A stretch of 64,000 nt of DNA from Lingula anatina (lineage: Eukaryota > Brachiopoda > Lingulata > Lingulida > Lingulidae): the NCBI RefSeq assembly GCF_001039355.2, contig NW_019774625.1, forward strand, positions 439,979 to 503,978. Direction: 5' to 3'. Position 1 is the stretch's first letter; every line of letters starts with the position of its first letter. A model generated the notes under the pieces. It was not told where the DNA came from. It made no database searches and saw only the letters and a program-made list of their open reading frames with translations. This document shows positions 26,101 through 35,676 of the stretch, piece by piece. The position numbers were made by a program, and so were the translations under genes.

Positions 26101-26911
26101 AGAAATGGTAACCTTTCTGTTTATATCACTGTACTTCAATATTACCTTATTTTATAAGGACTTGGTATTGTCAACTTCCGAATTTCTTCTTCATGTTTCT
26201 CAAGTTTCTGTGCCCATTTCTGTCTAAAATAGAAATAAATGCCTGTCAGATCAGGGCAGACAGGAGCGGTCTTCTGGGTCTTTCGACAGACACTCAAAAT
26301 TTTTAAGTTTTCACTGATGGTCATCTAATTTTTTCTGTCACAAAAGGGTCAAATATGGAGGATGGATCAACAAAGGTAAAAGACCATGATTTTAACCATT
26401 CCCAATCCTACACTCTGCAAATAACTGATTTAGAATGGATAGAATTGGAGAGTGTGTGCATGAATCCCATGCATTTACACTCCTATTGACGATTTTGATA
26501 TATACAGAGAGAGAGAAAGAGCTGAATTCTGACAGACAGAAGTAACGACAGACTTATAAATTATAATCTATTAAATTTAATAAAGTTAGTTAAACTTGTG
26601 TGAGACCCAGGCTTGCTGTGCATCTTCTCTGAGACTAGTTTAATTGACCTAGGACTAGAGTAGGGCCGATGTGTCGGTCTTACGAGCTACTTTAACTTAA
26701 GGGAAAGTACCCTAAGGTAAAGCCGAAAACTGAGGCATTCATATGTTTGACTACGGGGTATCATAGCGTTACGTGCTTACGATTAGACTGACTCACTACA
26801 TGTTGTCAGGTACCTGGATTTCACTCCTTGTGAAATTGACTTCTTGCTATAAAATGAACCAGTGGTTATAACTGCAGTCTTCTCGATGTTTTCTGCTTGC
26901 TTCGATTCCAT
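14126..26911 (-). CDS. PRIMPOL: DNA-directed primase/polymerase protein (PrimPol), complete, 14 exons
   Basis: PrimPol is an archaeo-eukaryotic-primase-fold enzyme that primes DNA with dNTPs downstream of stalled forks in nucleus and mitochondria, recruited by RPA. Exons in order: 26814-26911, 26146-26223, 25343-25421, 24939-25042, 23019-23065, 22549-22640, 21891-21964, 21511-21584, 20507-21112, 19897-20059, 18058-18149, 16170-16374, 15438-15520, 14126-14520. All junctions keep frame and total 2190 nt (729 aa). Catalytic residues: D144 and E146 in YFDLEF, S197 and H199 in SSHLIF, D416 in FCDL, and NRNFR. Zinc ligands C558, H565, C585 and C590 keep human spacing. The acidic C-terminus has two patches, around DAELMLAEM and SDSDMLSALD, that resemble the RPA-binding motifs. 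Human PrimPol is about 560 aa; the excess is mostly in the 606-nt exon 9. Exons 9 and 10 appear twice because of an assembly overlap around the 75-N gap. Confidence 0.95.
14521..15437. other. PRIMPOL: PRIMPOL intron 13
   Basis: AT-rich intron with nothing recognised. The plus-strand open frame at 14898-15173 has no family resemblance. Confidence 0.5.
15438..15520 (-). CDS. PRIMPOL: PRIMPOL exon 13 (second half of zinc finger)
   Basis: It encodes residues 572-598 with GVYYQKCHDPECRALNYRSQ. Ligands C585 and C590 match human C446 and C451. Acceptor TTTTTTCAG, donor AAA|GTAAGT. Confidence 0.95.
16085..16160. repeat. Poly-C-centred dispersed-repeat remnant next to PRIMPOL exon 12
   Basis: GCAGCTG followed by about 18 C, then CAATCACCCTTGGATCTACCA. 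This resembles the end block of the repeat at 11160-11212 (GCAGCGCCCC ... AAATCCGCCACTG). It begins about ten bases inside the intron after the exon 12 donor. Confidence 0.4.
16170..16374 (-). CDS. PRIMPOL: PRIMPOL exon 12 (first half of zinc finger)
   Basis: It encodes residues 504-570 including HSPYPEVDNF, GYIRRWAYF and YDIGKYRWCDNVQRQHRSNN. It holds zinc ligands C558 and H565 with the same seven-residue spacing as human C419 and H426. Donor AT|GTAAGT. Confidence 0.96.
16375..18057. other. PRIMPOL: PRIMPOL intron 11 (contains one MITE)
   Basis: A 1.7-kb intron. Apart from the inverted-repeat element at 17614-17780 it is AT-rich with no recognised feature. Confidence 0.5.
17614..17780. mobile_element. 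Short inverted-repeat element (CAGGCCCGTAGCCAG family)
   Basis: 167 bp with matching ends CAGGCCCGTAGCCAG and CTGGCTACGGGCCTG. The interior has two imperfect copies of AGTGGACCTTTT and C-rich and G-rich blocks. The element type is common in invertebrate genomes. A partial relative lies at 22935-23001. No transposase. Confidence 0.75.
18058..18149 (-). CDS. PRIMPOL: PRIMPOL exon 11
   Basis: It encodes residues 473-502, FSNQVKILNCEDTACPVSRS onward, aligning with human FSDTLRILTCEPS. Acceptor TTTTAAG, donor AAG|GTTTGT. Confidence 0.9.
18418..18580 (-). CDS. PRIMPOL: PRIMPOL exon 10, second copy (assembly overlap)
   Basis: Identical exon structure to 19897-20059 with one visible amino-acid difference (LFFDS against LFLDS). 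Either copy can splice in frame to exon 11 at 18149. Confidence 0.75.
19019..19624 (-). CDS. PRIMPOL: PRIMPOL exon 9, second copy (assembly overlap)
   Basis: Same length and splice sites as 20507-21112, differing at a few bases (for example IFKDD against IFNDD and QKVLER against QKGLER). The copy abuts the 75-N gap. Counting both copies would place a second catalytic Asp module in the protein, which is very unlikely. It is best read as the other allele. Confidence 0.75.
19634..19708. other. Assembly gap (75 N)
   Basis: A run of 75 N separating two near-identical copies of PRIMPOL exons 9 and 10. Confidence 1.
19897..20059 (-). CDS. PRIMPOL: PRIMPOL exon 10 (copy right of the gap)
   Basis: A 163-nt exon encoding residues 419-471. 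It begins VYTKNRNFRLYLSSKYMK, with the two conserved arginines that match human R288 and R291. Acceptor ATTTTAG, donor TTGG|GTAACC. It is duplicated at 18418-18580. Confidence 0.92.
20507..21112 (-). CDS. PRIMPOL: PRIMPOL exon 9 (large linker exon, copy right of the gap)
   Basis: A 606-nt exon encoding residues 217-417, from HFVRKICKK to ENRVLFCDL. It ends with the third catalytic Asp (D416, human D280). The middle is Ser/Asp/Pro-rich, poorly conserved and roughly 100 residues longer than the human linker. Three PGK-type repeats (YPGKVS, IPGKST, LPGKPA) occur in it. It is duplicated at 19019-19624. Confidence 0.9.
21511..21584 (-). CDS. PRIMPOL: PRIMPOL exon 8
   Basis: It encodes residues 192-215. 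TTEKFSSHLIFQLPGAVF carries the Ser-x-His nucleotide-binding motif (S197, H199), matching human S167 and H169. Acceptor TTTTTTCAG, donor CAG|GTGCTA. Confidence 0.95.
21891..21964 (-). CDS. PRIMPOL: PRIMPOL exon 7
   Basis: It encodes residues 167-190 (FVCFHLDTMFGVYCDRSMVL and onward), matching the YVCKALQELYGV region. Acceptor CTTTCAG, donor CAG|GTGATA. Confidence 0.92.
22549..22640 (-). CDS. PRIMPOL: PRIMPOL exon 6 (catalytic D-x-E)
   Basis: It encodes AVCKLYFDLEFNKRLNPSKD and onward, residues 137-166. The metal-binding D144 and E146 correspond to human D114 and E116. Acceptor TTTTAG, donor AAG|GTAAAA. Confidence 0.96.
22935..23001. repeat. Fragment of the CAGGCCCGTAGCCAG element
   Basis: AAAGGTCCATT, then CCCCCTTT, then CTGGCTACAGGCCTG: one terminus and adjoining interior of the same family as 17614-17780, decayed. 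It lies within 20 bases of the PRIMPOL exon 5 donor. Confidence 0.55.
23019..23065 (-). CDS. PRIMPOL: PRIMPOL exon 5
   Basis: A 47-nt exon encoding QLPESKRLHYEIIPE (residues 121-135), matching LLHCYEVIPE in human. Acceptor TTTTGCAG, donor AAG|GTTTGT. Confidence 0.93.
23093..23148. repeat. (AAT)n microsatellite
   Basis: About 45 bp of AAT/ATA repeats grading into AAAT repeats, just upstream of PRIMPOL exon 5 in intron 4. Confidence 0.95.
23632..23930 (-). pseudogene. Tc1-type transposase C-terminal remnant, left arm
   Basis: It reads CDNALAHSSRLANDLLQKH then GPDINPTEHLWHELECALQR, the second Asp block and the NPxEHLW block that follow the DDE catalytic core in Tc1 transposases. The N-terminal DNA-binding part and first catalytic Asp are missing. 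Confidence 0.75.
24043..24530 (+). pseudogene. Tc1-type transposase remnant, right arm
   Basis: Degenerate plus-strand copy: HELECAMQRRTNP at its end matches the left arm, and upstream parts are recognisable only with frame changes and stops (a TGA follows GPDIKLTNQL). It covers the middle and C-terminal regions. Confidence 0.6.
24939..25042 (-). CDS. PRIMPOL: PRIMPOL exon 4
   Basis: It encodes residues 86-119 (DLHVFAYESE, then YLTASYHHFWHYY). The donor is CAG|GTGAAT. A Tc1-type transposon begins eight bases into the following intron, so positions +6 and +7 of the donor form the TA target duplication. Confidence 0.94.
25343..25421 (-). CDS. PRIMPOL: PRIMPOL exon 3
   Basis: It encodes residues 59-85 including QWTVFFSQKDAFQFAK, the counterpart of IWRLFHRQAQAFNFVK in human. 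Acceptor CTTCCAG, donor CAG|GTAAGT. Confidence 0.93.
25422..26145. other. PRIMPOL: PRIMPOL intron 2
   Basis: AT-rich intron; nothing further recognised. Confidence 0.5.
26146..26223 (-). CDS. PRIMPOL: PRIMPOL exon 2
   Basis: It encodes residues 33-58, RQKWAQKLEKHEEEIRKL onward. This matches the N-terminal RKWEAKLKQIEER helix of human PrimPol. Acceptor TTTTAG, donor AG|GTAATA. Confidence 0.92.
26224..26813. other. PRIMPOL: PRIMPOL intron 1
   Basis: A 590-bp intron with a short GA-rich stretch near 26506-26520; otherwise unremarkable. Confidence 0.5.
26814..26911 (-). CDS. PRIMPOL: PRIMPOL exon 1 (start codon)
   Basis: It encodes residues 1-32 plus two bases, starting MESKQAENIEK. The ATG context is TTAAAATGG, and a 20-codon upstream ORF precedes it. 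Donor CAG|GTACCT. Confidence 0.85.
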
Positions 26912-27730
26912 TTTAATTTCCCTCCTTCAGTCGTCGTCGCTTAGTATCGCATAAATGTTCTTCCGCAATTTTGTATGCACAGTCGCCATCTTTTGACAAT
27001 TTCTCATACTATCTGCTCCACTGGCTGTTTTCGCTACGTTTAATTTAGAAATTGAAGATGATAACGTATGGATTACAAAATTGTAAGGGATGATATAATG
27101 TTGGAAGGTGGATGCATAATCAGTAAATGGACAATAACAATTTCAAAAGAAGTTATAGATTACTTGCTGAAAAATAACACGAAAAGCTTTACAGCAATTA
27201 CAGTAATTATGCTAAATGCAGGGGACGATTAATGGGGTTTAAAAATACTTTGATCCGTTTATGGTAGTTGTACCCAACAATTCAGCATTTATATCAATCT
27301 GTGGTTTGCTACATGTTACATAGGCTACGCTATTTTATGGCCCCCGCAAACGGCATTTTTCCTTCTCTTTCATTCTTTTTATTTACTCATTTATTGAGAT
27401 GAAATAAAGTATATTTAGTTCGAATTAGCAAAATTTTAGAATTTCATTGGTGAGATTTTTTTTAAGATTTGCATATACACAAATATCTATCATAAAATGC
27501 GTTAATTCAGAAAAACATGCATGTACTTTGAGTACTTTGGGGTCCGCGATAGAGATCTCATTGTGTTAGTTGTGACGCTTGTTGGCTTCGCGCAATCACC
27601 TTCATTATAACAGGTACGTCAAGCTGCACATGACGAGAATCGGCGAGAGACAGCAGGAGTGAGTTTGAGTTCAGAGCGGGTGCAATGCTGTGGTGCTGTT
27701 CTGAAATGTAGCCTGAAATCGCCAGTCAAA
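26912..27730. promoter_or_regulatory. Divergent promoter region between PRIMPOL and STOX
   Basis: 819 bp separate the two start codons of oppositely oriented genes. No canonical TATA is obvious on either side. The PRIMPOL side has the YY1-like AAGATGGCG, and the STOX side is CpG-richer from 27540 (GGTCCGCGATAG, TTCGCGCAATC). Shared regulation is inferred from arrangement only. Confidence 0.5.
26927..26989 (-). promoter_or_regulatory. PRIMPOL: Upstream ORF in the PRIMPOL leader, at a YY1-like site
   Basis: A 20-codon ORF (MATVHTKLRKN at its start, ending SDDD) begins at AAGATGGCGACTG and stops 15 nt before the main ATG. AAGATGGCG is the YY1 motif often found just downstream of TATA-less start sites. 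If transcription starts above it, the uORF would lower PrimPol translation. Confidence 0.45.
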
Positions 27731-28160
27731 ATGTCGTCGAAGCCTCACAGAGAGGAGAAAAAGAGTTCCAAGAATGTCAGGATTACTTCCAAGTGTTTTG
27801 CTCTTATTTTAAAAGAAGTATCAGTCTCGTCACTAAACGAAACGAGTTCGTCAACTTCTTCGCAGACTTCTGCTTCGGCTGCGGGCTCTACCAGCATCAC
27901 GATCAGCGACCTAGGGTCGGAGGAGAAAACCAGGCGCAAAGAAAGCGGTATTGGGATATTTGAAGATTTTCAACACAAAAACAGCAGTTGTTACTGGAAT
28001 CCTCAACTTGGAGAGGTTGTTGGAAGCTTACGTTATATAGGCATACTTCAGCCACATGTTCTGCTTGTGGGTGGAAAAGATGTTGATCTGGAAGGTCTCA
28101 GTGTAGCTTGGTCTCGAAGGTTGTTGAAGCCACCCCAGGGATTTGCTCTTGTTGGACTAG
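27731..28160 (+). CDS. STOX: STOX exon 1, left copy
   Basis: It encodes residues 1-143 plus one base. A Ser-rich N-terminus (SSSTSSQTSASAAGS) is followed by the first part of the storkhead region ending GFALVGL. Donor CTAG|GTATGT. Same length as the copy at 29059-29488; they differ at three visible residues (VSVSS/VSDSS, SAAGS/SAGGS, KTRRK/KTKRK). Confidence 0.85.
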
Positions 28161-31100
28161 GTATGTATATATATTTCTTGATGCTTTGTTAGATTGTGTC
28201 CTTATGAGGGGTGCAATCATCTTTACATTGCACAATGTTTCCAGAATTTATGATACGTACCCCCCATCACACAAACACACACACAAACGCACACACACAC
28301 AAACACACACACACACTACTGGAAGACATACCACTGTCAATGTAGATGTACCCAGATGCAACCTATGTTTTTTATTTGAGAAATGCTTTTGCATAACTAC
28401 TAGACCTTGACTGTAATAGCTCGTTGAAACATTAAAAGCACATTTAATAATGTCCTCTAGAAACATGAGGCATGTAAAAGGTGTCACGGGAATCTTTGTA
28501 TGACACCCTCAAAAAAGCAGATAAAGAGGATTCAGTCAGCTTTACCTTTGGCTTTGTATATTTTAGGCTGTAGGTAACTGATCACTAATTACTTACTGAA
28601 TACCATTACTGCCTTCCTCCATAAGAATTATAATCCTTTAGATAATATATTTGCACTGTCTTACACTTATCAAATTAGTTAGGTTTAAAATAACTGAAAT
28701 AAGGATTGTTTGTCCTGCTTGACATATAAAGTTGTTCAATTGAATGNTCGAATTAGCAAAATTTTAGAATTTCATTGGTGAGATTTTTTTTAAGATTTGC
28801 ATATACACAAATATCTATCATAAAATGCGTTAATTCAGAAAAACATGCATGTACTTTGAGTACTTTGGGGTCCGCGATAGAGATCTCATTGTGTTAGTTG
28901 TGACGCTTGTTGGCTTCGCGCAATCACCTTCATTATAACAGGTACGTCAAGCTGCACATGACGAGAATCGGCGAGAGACAGCAGGAGTGAGTTTGAGTTC
29001 AGAGCGGGTGCAATGCTGTGGTGCTGTTCTGAAATGTAGCTTGAAATCGCCAGTCAAAATGTCGTCGAAGCCTCACAGAGAGGAGAAAAAGAGTTCCAAG
29101 AATGTCAGGATTACTTCCAAGTGTTTTGCTCTTATTTTAAAAGAAGTATCAGACTCGTCACTAAACGAAACGAGTTCGTCAACTTCTTCGCAGACTTCTG
29201 CTTCGGCTGGGGGCTCTACCAGCATCACGATCAGCGACCTAGGATCGGAGGAGAAAACCAAGCGCAAAGAAAGCGGTATTGGGATATTTGAAGATTTTCA
29301 ACACAAAAACAGCAGTTGTTACTGGAATCCTCAACTTGGAGAGGTTGTTGGAAGCTTGCGTTATATAGGCATACTTCAGCCACACGTTCTGCTTGTGGGT
29401 GGAAAAGATGTTGATCTGGAAGGTCTCAGTGTAGCTTGGTCTCGAAGGTTGTTGAAGCCACCCCAGGGATTTGCTCTTGTTGGACTAGGTATGTATATAT
29501 ATATATTTCTTGATGCTTTGTTAGATTGTGCCCTTATGAGGGGTGCAATCATCTTTACATTGCACAATGTTTCCAGAATTTATGATACGTACCCCCCATC
29601 ACACAAACACACACACAAACGCACACACACACTACTGGAAGACATACCACTGTCAATGTAGATGTACCCAGATGCAACCTATGTTTTTTATTTGAGAAAT
29701 GCTTTTGCATAACTACTAGACCTTGACTGTAATAGCTCGTTGAAACATTAAAAGCACATTTAATAATGTCCTCTAGAAACATGAGGCATGTAAAAGGTGT
29801 CACGGGAATCTTTGTATGACACCCTCAAAAAAGCAGATAAAGAGGATTCAGTCAGCTTTACCTTTGGCTTTGTATATTTTAGGCTGTAGGTAACTGATCA
29901 CTAATTACTTACTGAATACCATTACTGCCTTCCTCCATAAGAATTATAATCCTTTAGATAATATATTTGCACTGTCTTACACTTATCAAATTAGTTAGGT
30001 TTAAAATAACTGAAATAAGGATTGTTTGTCCTGCTTGACATATAAAGTTGTTCAATTGAATGCACTGTGAATAGCCCACTGATGCTCAAATTGTTATCAC
30101 TCTGTACTGTAAGTTGAAAAGAGTTGTTGATCCTATACGAAACACTACTCTGCATACATACCTGTCTAAACTTCTGATAAAAAAATCCTTTCAAAGGTTC
30201 TCTATGCTGGTAACTGGGTCACACAATGTCATGTTTGCAGGAAGCTTGATATTACATTTGCAATATAAAATTGCGTTATTTCATTTACCAATAATTCTTT
30301 TTTTTTTTTTATTTACTCAATTTCATTTAAATGTATGGTCTGTTTTACCAAAGAAACTATTCACAGAAATCTGGTCAGTGATAGAACTTTCTCATACAGG
30401 TAGACCATATTGTTAAATCATATGTTTGCATAATAAGGATGTCTGGAGGTTGATGAAGAGTGGTTTGGCCAGTTATGTAATAGATCTTTATCACTCTCTG
30501 TCTACCCCACCCATACACTTTCAGTGAAGAGCATTTTGAATCTCAGCTTATATGCTGTGACTGTAAGTGTTCTTGGAGAATGAATTCCCTTGCATTTGAC
30601 CTTTCTTCCTTTTAGTTGCTGAAATGTAAAGCATACAACACAAGTCTGGTAATGGATGCCTTTTCAATTCCTGTAGAAAAGAAGAGTTGAATTGGTATTG
30701 GGAATATAAAAAATGCAGAGTGCATCTGCTTAGTTTCAGTTTTCTTTTATCAGTTGATATTTTGTATCTGGATTCTTTATCACTTCTAACTTAAAATGAA
30801 ACCTATACTTAATGTGCTGTCTTCCCCTTACAAATTTACGGACAGTTGTTGCTGATTTAGCCCAGCATCCAGGAGACCTATGTTATAATTATCGCACTAT
30901 TCATAACAGCTGTTCACTGCTTATGGTCTCTTTAATAATGAACCAGGTTTATGTTTTCTATTATTTTAAGACTGTGAGAAGTATGCACAAGTAGCTGTGT
31001 GGATAAGACAAGTGATGTCATATAAGTTTATAGAAACTAGGTGAGAAAACAGCTTGGCCAAATTGTTATGCAGTTTCTAAGCTGCCACAAGTCCCTGCAG

Positions 31101-34100
31101 CCACAAGCACACAATAGATTGTCACCTTGCATTTAAGCCTTTCTCATTATGTTTGCAATATAAATTTTGGCTCAGCAATACAATGCCGAGGTGAACCTGT
31201 ACAAATCTAATCAAGTCTTTGATTACCACCACAGCTTTATTTAAAAAGAAATAAACTCATATTTCCTGCTTATTCATCGATTACCAGGGTCAGTTAGAAG
31301 TGTCCCCCAACCACTTGAAAAGAGGGAGTATCTATGCGTGTTTCAGCACCTTTAAACTGGTATGAATTATTAAGTTTTCATCATAGTTTCAGTATTGATT
31401 ACCAAACTAGAAATCCTGCTTTTTAATGTTGTTTATAAAGAGTAGTATTACAGCCAATAGATGATGTATGGGTAGTATGCAGTGTAAACATAAATCTGAT
31501 ACTCTTACATATATAGACAGAATTGGTGGTCTTGTATAGTGAAAATCTCACAATTTCTTATCAGAGTGAAATCCACTGCTGACTTTATCTGGGTGGAGGG
31601 GTGCCAGTGATGTTCATTTATGGTCCTAGCAGTATATTATCCATTCTAAACTTGAAGCATTCAATTTTATGGATCATGCCTTCCATGCTCTGAATCTCTT
31701 TCTTTCAACACACATAACTCAGTGCAGTTTTTATAGCTGCTTGGAATTAAAAGAAAACAAAGTCTTTAGCTTCTTCATAAAGAGGAATGTAAATTGAATA
31801 TTGCACTGGCTATGCCAGTAAAGCTTGAAGTTGCCTTTTTTGTTGTGATTAAACAAACTTGAGAAGAAATTGATTGGGCACTAAGGAGTTCACCTTAATA
31901 TTTTAAGACCACAAAGTGGACATCTGATTAGCAGTAGAAGATTGATAAAAGCAGTTGAGTTTAATGCACAAATTAATGGTGTAATGGAGTGCATTGTGGC
32001 TACTTGTGATTATGCTTTAAAATAGTTCTTTTCTGGTATAATATACACAGTTGACCAAGTATCTTGTCATCTCTACCCAAATATGAGAGAATACTTGTAA
32101 TACATGCCCCTTACCTGTTATCATCTATTTAGTAGCAGCACATCCCTCTTGTCAGATGACTTGTCATACAACTTATCTTACAGGTGATCTATAAAATTAC
32201 CACAATTAAATCTTGATAACACTGGTACCACAGAGTTTATGAAGGCAGACATTGATTATGTAAAGAAAATGTTAGAGTTTTTTTATTTCACAAAGTGTCT
32301 GTATGCATGTGGTTTTAACAGGCTTATCATGCCTCCCTGTGGTAATTAGGAAAATGCCTCCAGATGGTTACAATAGTGTGGAAAAAGGTGTGGAACATAG
32401 TGCATATCTTTTCAAAATGTCCTCAGGATAGACACCAGTAATGTACTGGGATGTTGAGACATAATTGCTTGTAATACCAAATTAGAATAAATCATGCATG
32501 GCAAACATGAGATCCTTTGATGTGTTAATGGGCGTGAAAGAAACTCTCACATATACTTGAGTTTTATGAACATTGAGAGCCTGTTTCCAGTGGAGATAGG
32601 TCAGCCTGTCTATCTCAGCAGGCTAGAACCCAATCTAAAGACAGGTATATCTTAGTTAAAGATGAGTGGGACAACAAAGGGAATACTTTGGCTTTCTGTT
32701 GTTGGAAATCATTGAGATTAAAGATACTAATTTGATTTGACCCATTCCACTACAAACAGACCATGAGATCATTTTGTTATTTTTTTATATGTAAAATATG
32801 ATTATCATTATTATTTGTTTCACAGAAAAGCAAATTGGGAAAGTAGTACATGTCCATTATGCAACATGTCATGGACATTTAAAATCTTAAAATGTTTTGG
32901 TTGCCCAATGCATGTTAAAAAATTACTGAGTTAGTAGGTAGATGCGACAAACATTTTTATTAACAAGTGCACCTACAGATTCTAAAATTTCTTTAACATC
33001 ATGTTTGAGTTTAAAGAGTGCAATCTACTGGTTTCATGTGTAACATGAGAGCAGTGGTCATATTACATTAAAGCTGTCTTTTATATACCACATAGGTCAG
33101 TGTATTTTGTTGGCTATCTGACCTTTCAGGTGGAGTTATTTTAAGCCCTTTTTTCTCAATCTATTTATTTTGCTTTTCTTGTAATATTTAATAATCTTCT
33201 CAAAATGTGCATATTTCATATCATTTGAAAGAACTTATTTGTCAAACTGAAATACTGAAATAATTTTTCTGATATTTTATTTTATGTGCCTGTTGCACAG
33301 TATATTGAAATTTAAGTTCAAAGTTTGTTTTAAAAATGCCAATTAGCATACATAAACTGTATTTTCTCTTAATCATCAGTTATTCTCTCTATATCTCAGG
33401 TGAGATCCCAGGTATAGAGATGCAGACCATCTCCCAGACCCACTTCACACCTCTACCTGAGGCCCTCTGTGCTGCTGTGGCAGACTTGAATGCTAACAAG
33501 GTAAGACTTACATCACTAAGACCCTATAAACAAAGGCAAGAGAAGTTGATTGTATTACTTCATGCAAATCAACCACAAGGTGTTGCCACTGCCTCTTGAC
33601 TAACTGCAATCAATCTTATTGATAAGAGTAGATTTTAAGAATGCAAACTTTGTTAGTTAATACATTTTATATGTGACAATATATATATACTAGTATGGGA
33701 AGTGTACTGCATTGTCTGCTAGTCATCTTAAGTAGATTCAGAAACCAAGTCTGTTTTATCTTTGTCAGAACTGCCCATTAAAAAAAGTTTTCAAGAGTTG
33801 GGCTATGGAACAAAGAATTTAGGGTAGTATGGTTTGTAACAGGTGTTACCTTAATCCCTTTCTGATGTAAATGTACCACATAACAAGTATGAATGCTTTT
33901 TGCACTGAATTCACTCTTCTTAAATTCCAAACTGATTTTGACACAAATGTATCATCACTAAGAGATTTTCAACATGCATGATACTTGGTTTGATTTGTTG
34001 GACACTGATGTTATATATGTTAACTTGGTAAAAAATCTTATTTAAAGCAAACATGAGACTTGAGGGACGACATGTAAAGCTTGTTAAACTGAAGGTTAAA

Positions 34101-35643
34101 ATAATACCATGGACTTTAAATCGCACTTGCATAGAAGGATAGTTAAAGTCATAATAACTCTTTATTTTGGCCAAAACTTGGATTTTCCTGGAGTAAACGG
34201 CAATTTTCCCATTCTTACCAATGGTCAGCGACCCCATTCCTGCATTCATAGTTAATCCAGGTTTTTTTTCCTAAACATACGGTTTTTTGTTAAAATCTCT
34301 TAAGAGATTTTAACTGACGGAGCTCTCTCTGACATCGCATAGTCACTGTTGACCTACTTAAAACCGCAGGAAAAGCAGACAACAACAACACTATATAAGA
34401 TTCATGAGATATATTCGTCTTTTTGTTAAAAATACATTAATATCCACAATGTGTGCCATTCTGGGCTTTTCGTTATCCAACGCACTGTACAAAAACTCGC
34501 AACTTACGTCTGCGTCTGCATTAATGCGTTTGGCGCCTTATGTTATTTTGGTCTCGATTGAACGCGAGAATCCGCGTGACACCATTACGTCATTAGCAAT
34601 GAATGCCTTGATGACCGGGAAGAAAAGCATCGAAAGCCCTATTGACAAGCACTAATTTTAGTTTTACTACAACAACGGCCGTTTTAGTGGTAAAATACAA
34701 TATAATATATATTTCCATGCGTTGTTTACAATGTATTTCATGCGGAATTTTGAATCTCAAAGGAAAAGTTATTATTGCTTTAAAATTGACCATAATATCT
34801 CTTTTTATTATGGTATTTTTATGCTATATATTTGCAAATGAAAGTACTAAGATTCCAGTTTAGCTGCCATGTAAAATAACATTTTCTTAATTCTGGCAAT
34901 TAAACTATAAGTAGGATAACTTTGTTTTTATTTGAACAGAGAGGAATTTAAGATTGATAAACCTGAGAGTAATTTCTGATTTCAGGAGTTAGCAGACATG
35001 AGCAATATCTTGGGTAAGCTGCAGGACACATACAGCGGAGTTGAGCTTCCCTCCAATGGCATCATATATGACACTCTGGGTGTCTTGATCAAGGAAAAGA
35101 AACTGCTCCACACAGGTGCGTAGCAGGGATTAGTGGTTGAAATTGAAATCTGGTGCTTTATGTCTGTGTTGCTGTATGAAGGAAAAAGAGGTGCTGCATC
35201 TTGAAATACTGTGAGAATTGATGTGATTTAGATGAGTTCAGATCTGTTGACCATTCTCCTTGGGACATAACTGTGTGCTGATGTTTCGTATTCCTTTTGA
35301 GCTTGTGGTTTTTCCTGTTTTATTTCTTTAGACTAAGATCTACATCTGAAACTACACCTCGTTGACGTCCAGTTGACTCTTTCACCTTCTCTTATTGAAA
35401 CAAACTTAATTTGTACACTCCACAACTTGTGTTCACCACTAATGAGACTTGTCCAGAATAAAGGGAGAAAAGTGAATACATATGTTCATTTGTCTACTAT
35501 CACTTGCACACAACACTACATTAACATCATCAGCTTTTTGCTTGTTCTGGAGACTGTGTTATGCATTTAAACAGTTTTTCATTATCGAAATGGTTGTTTT
35601 TAGTTATCAAACAGTTTGTGTGCCTGAGGTTAAAGCCTGTTGT

Positions 35644-35676
<33 letters not shown>

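Larger units (their letters stand above)
27420..28746. repeat. Direct duplication, left copy (contig overlap at single N)
   Basis: 1327 bp nearly identical to 28748-30062. It contains the first coding exon of STOX and its promoter-proximal region and ends at the N at 28747. Copies differ by scattered substitutions and by CA-repeat length. Confidence 0.92.

Noticed and set aside
28248-28487. Val/Cys-rich minus-strand ORF
   Set aside because: It is the translation of the CA microsatellite.
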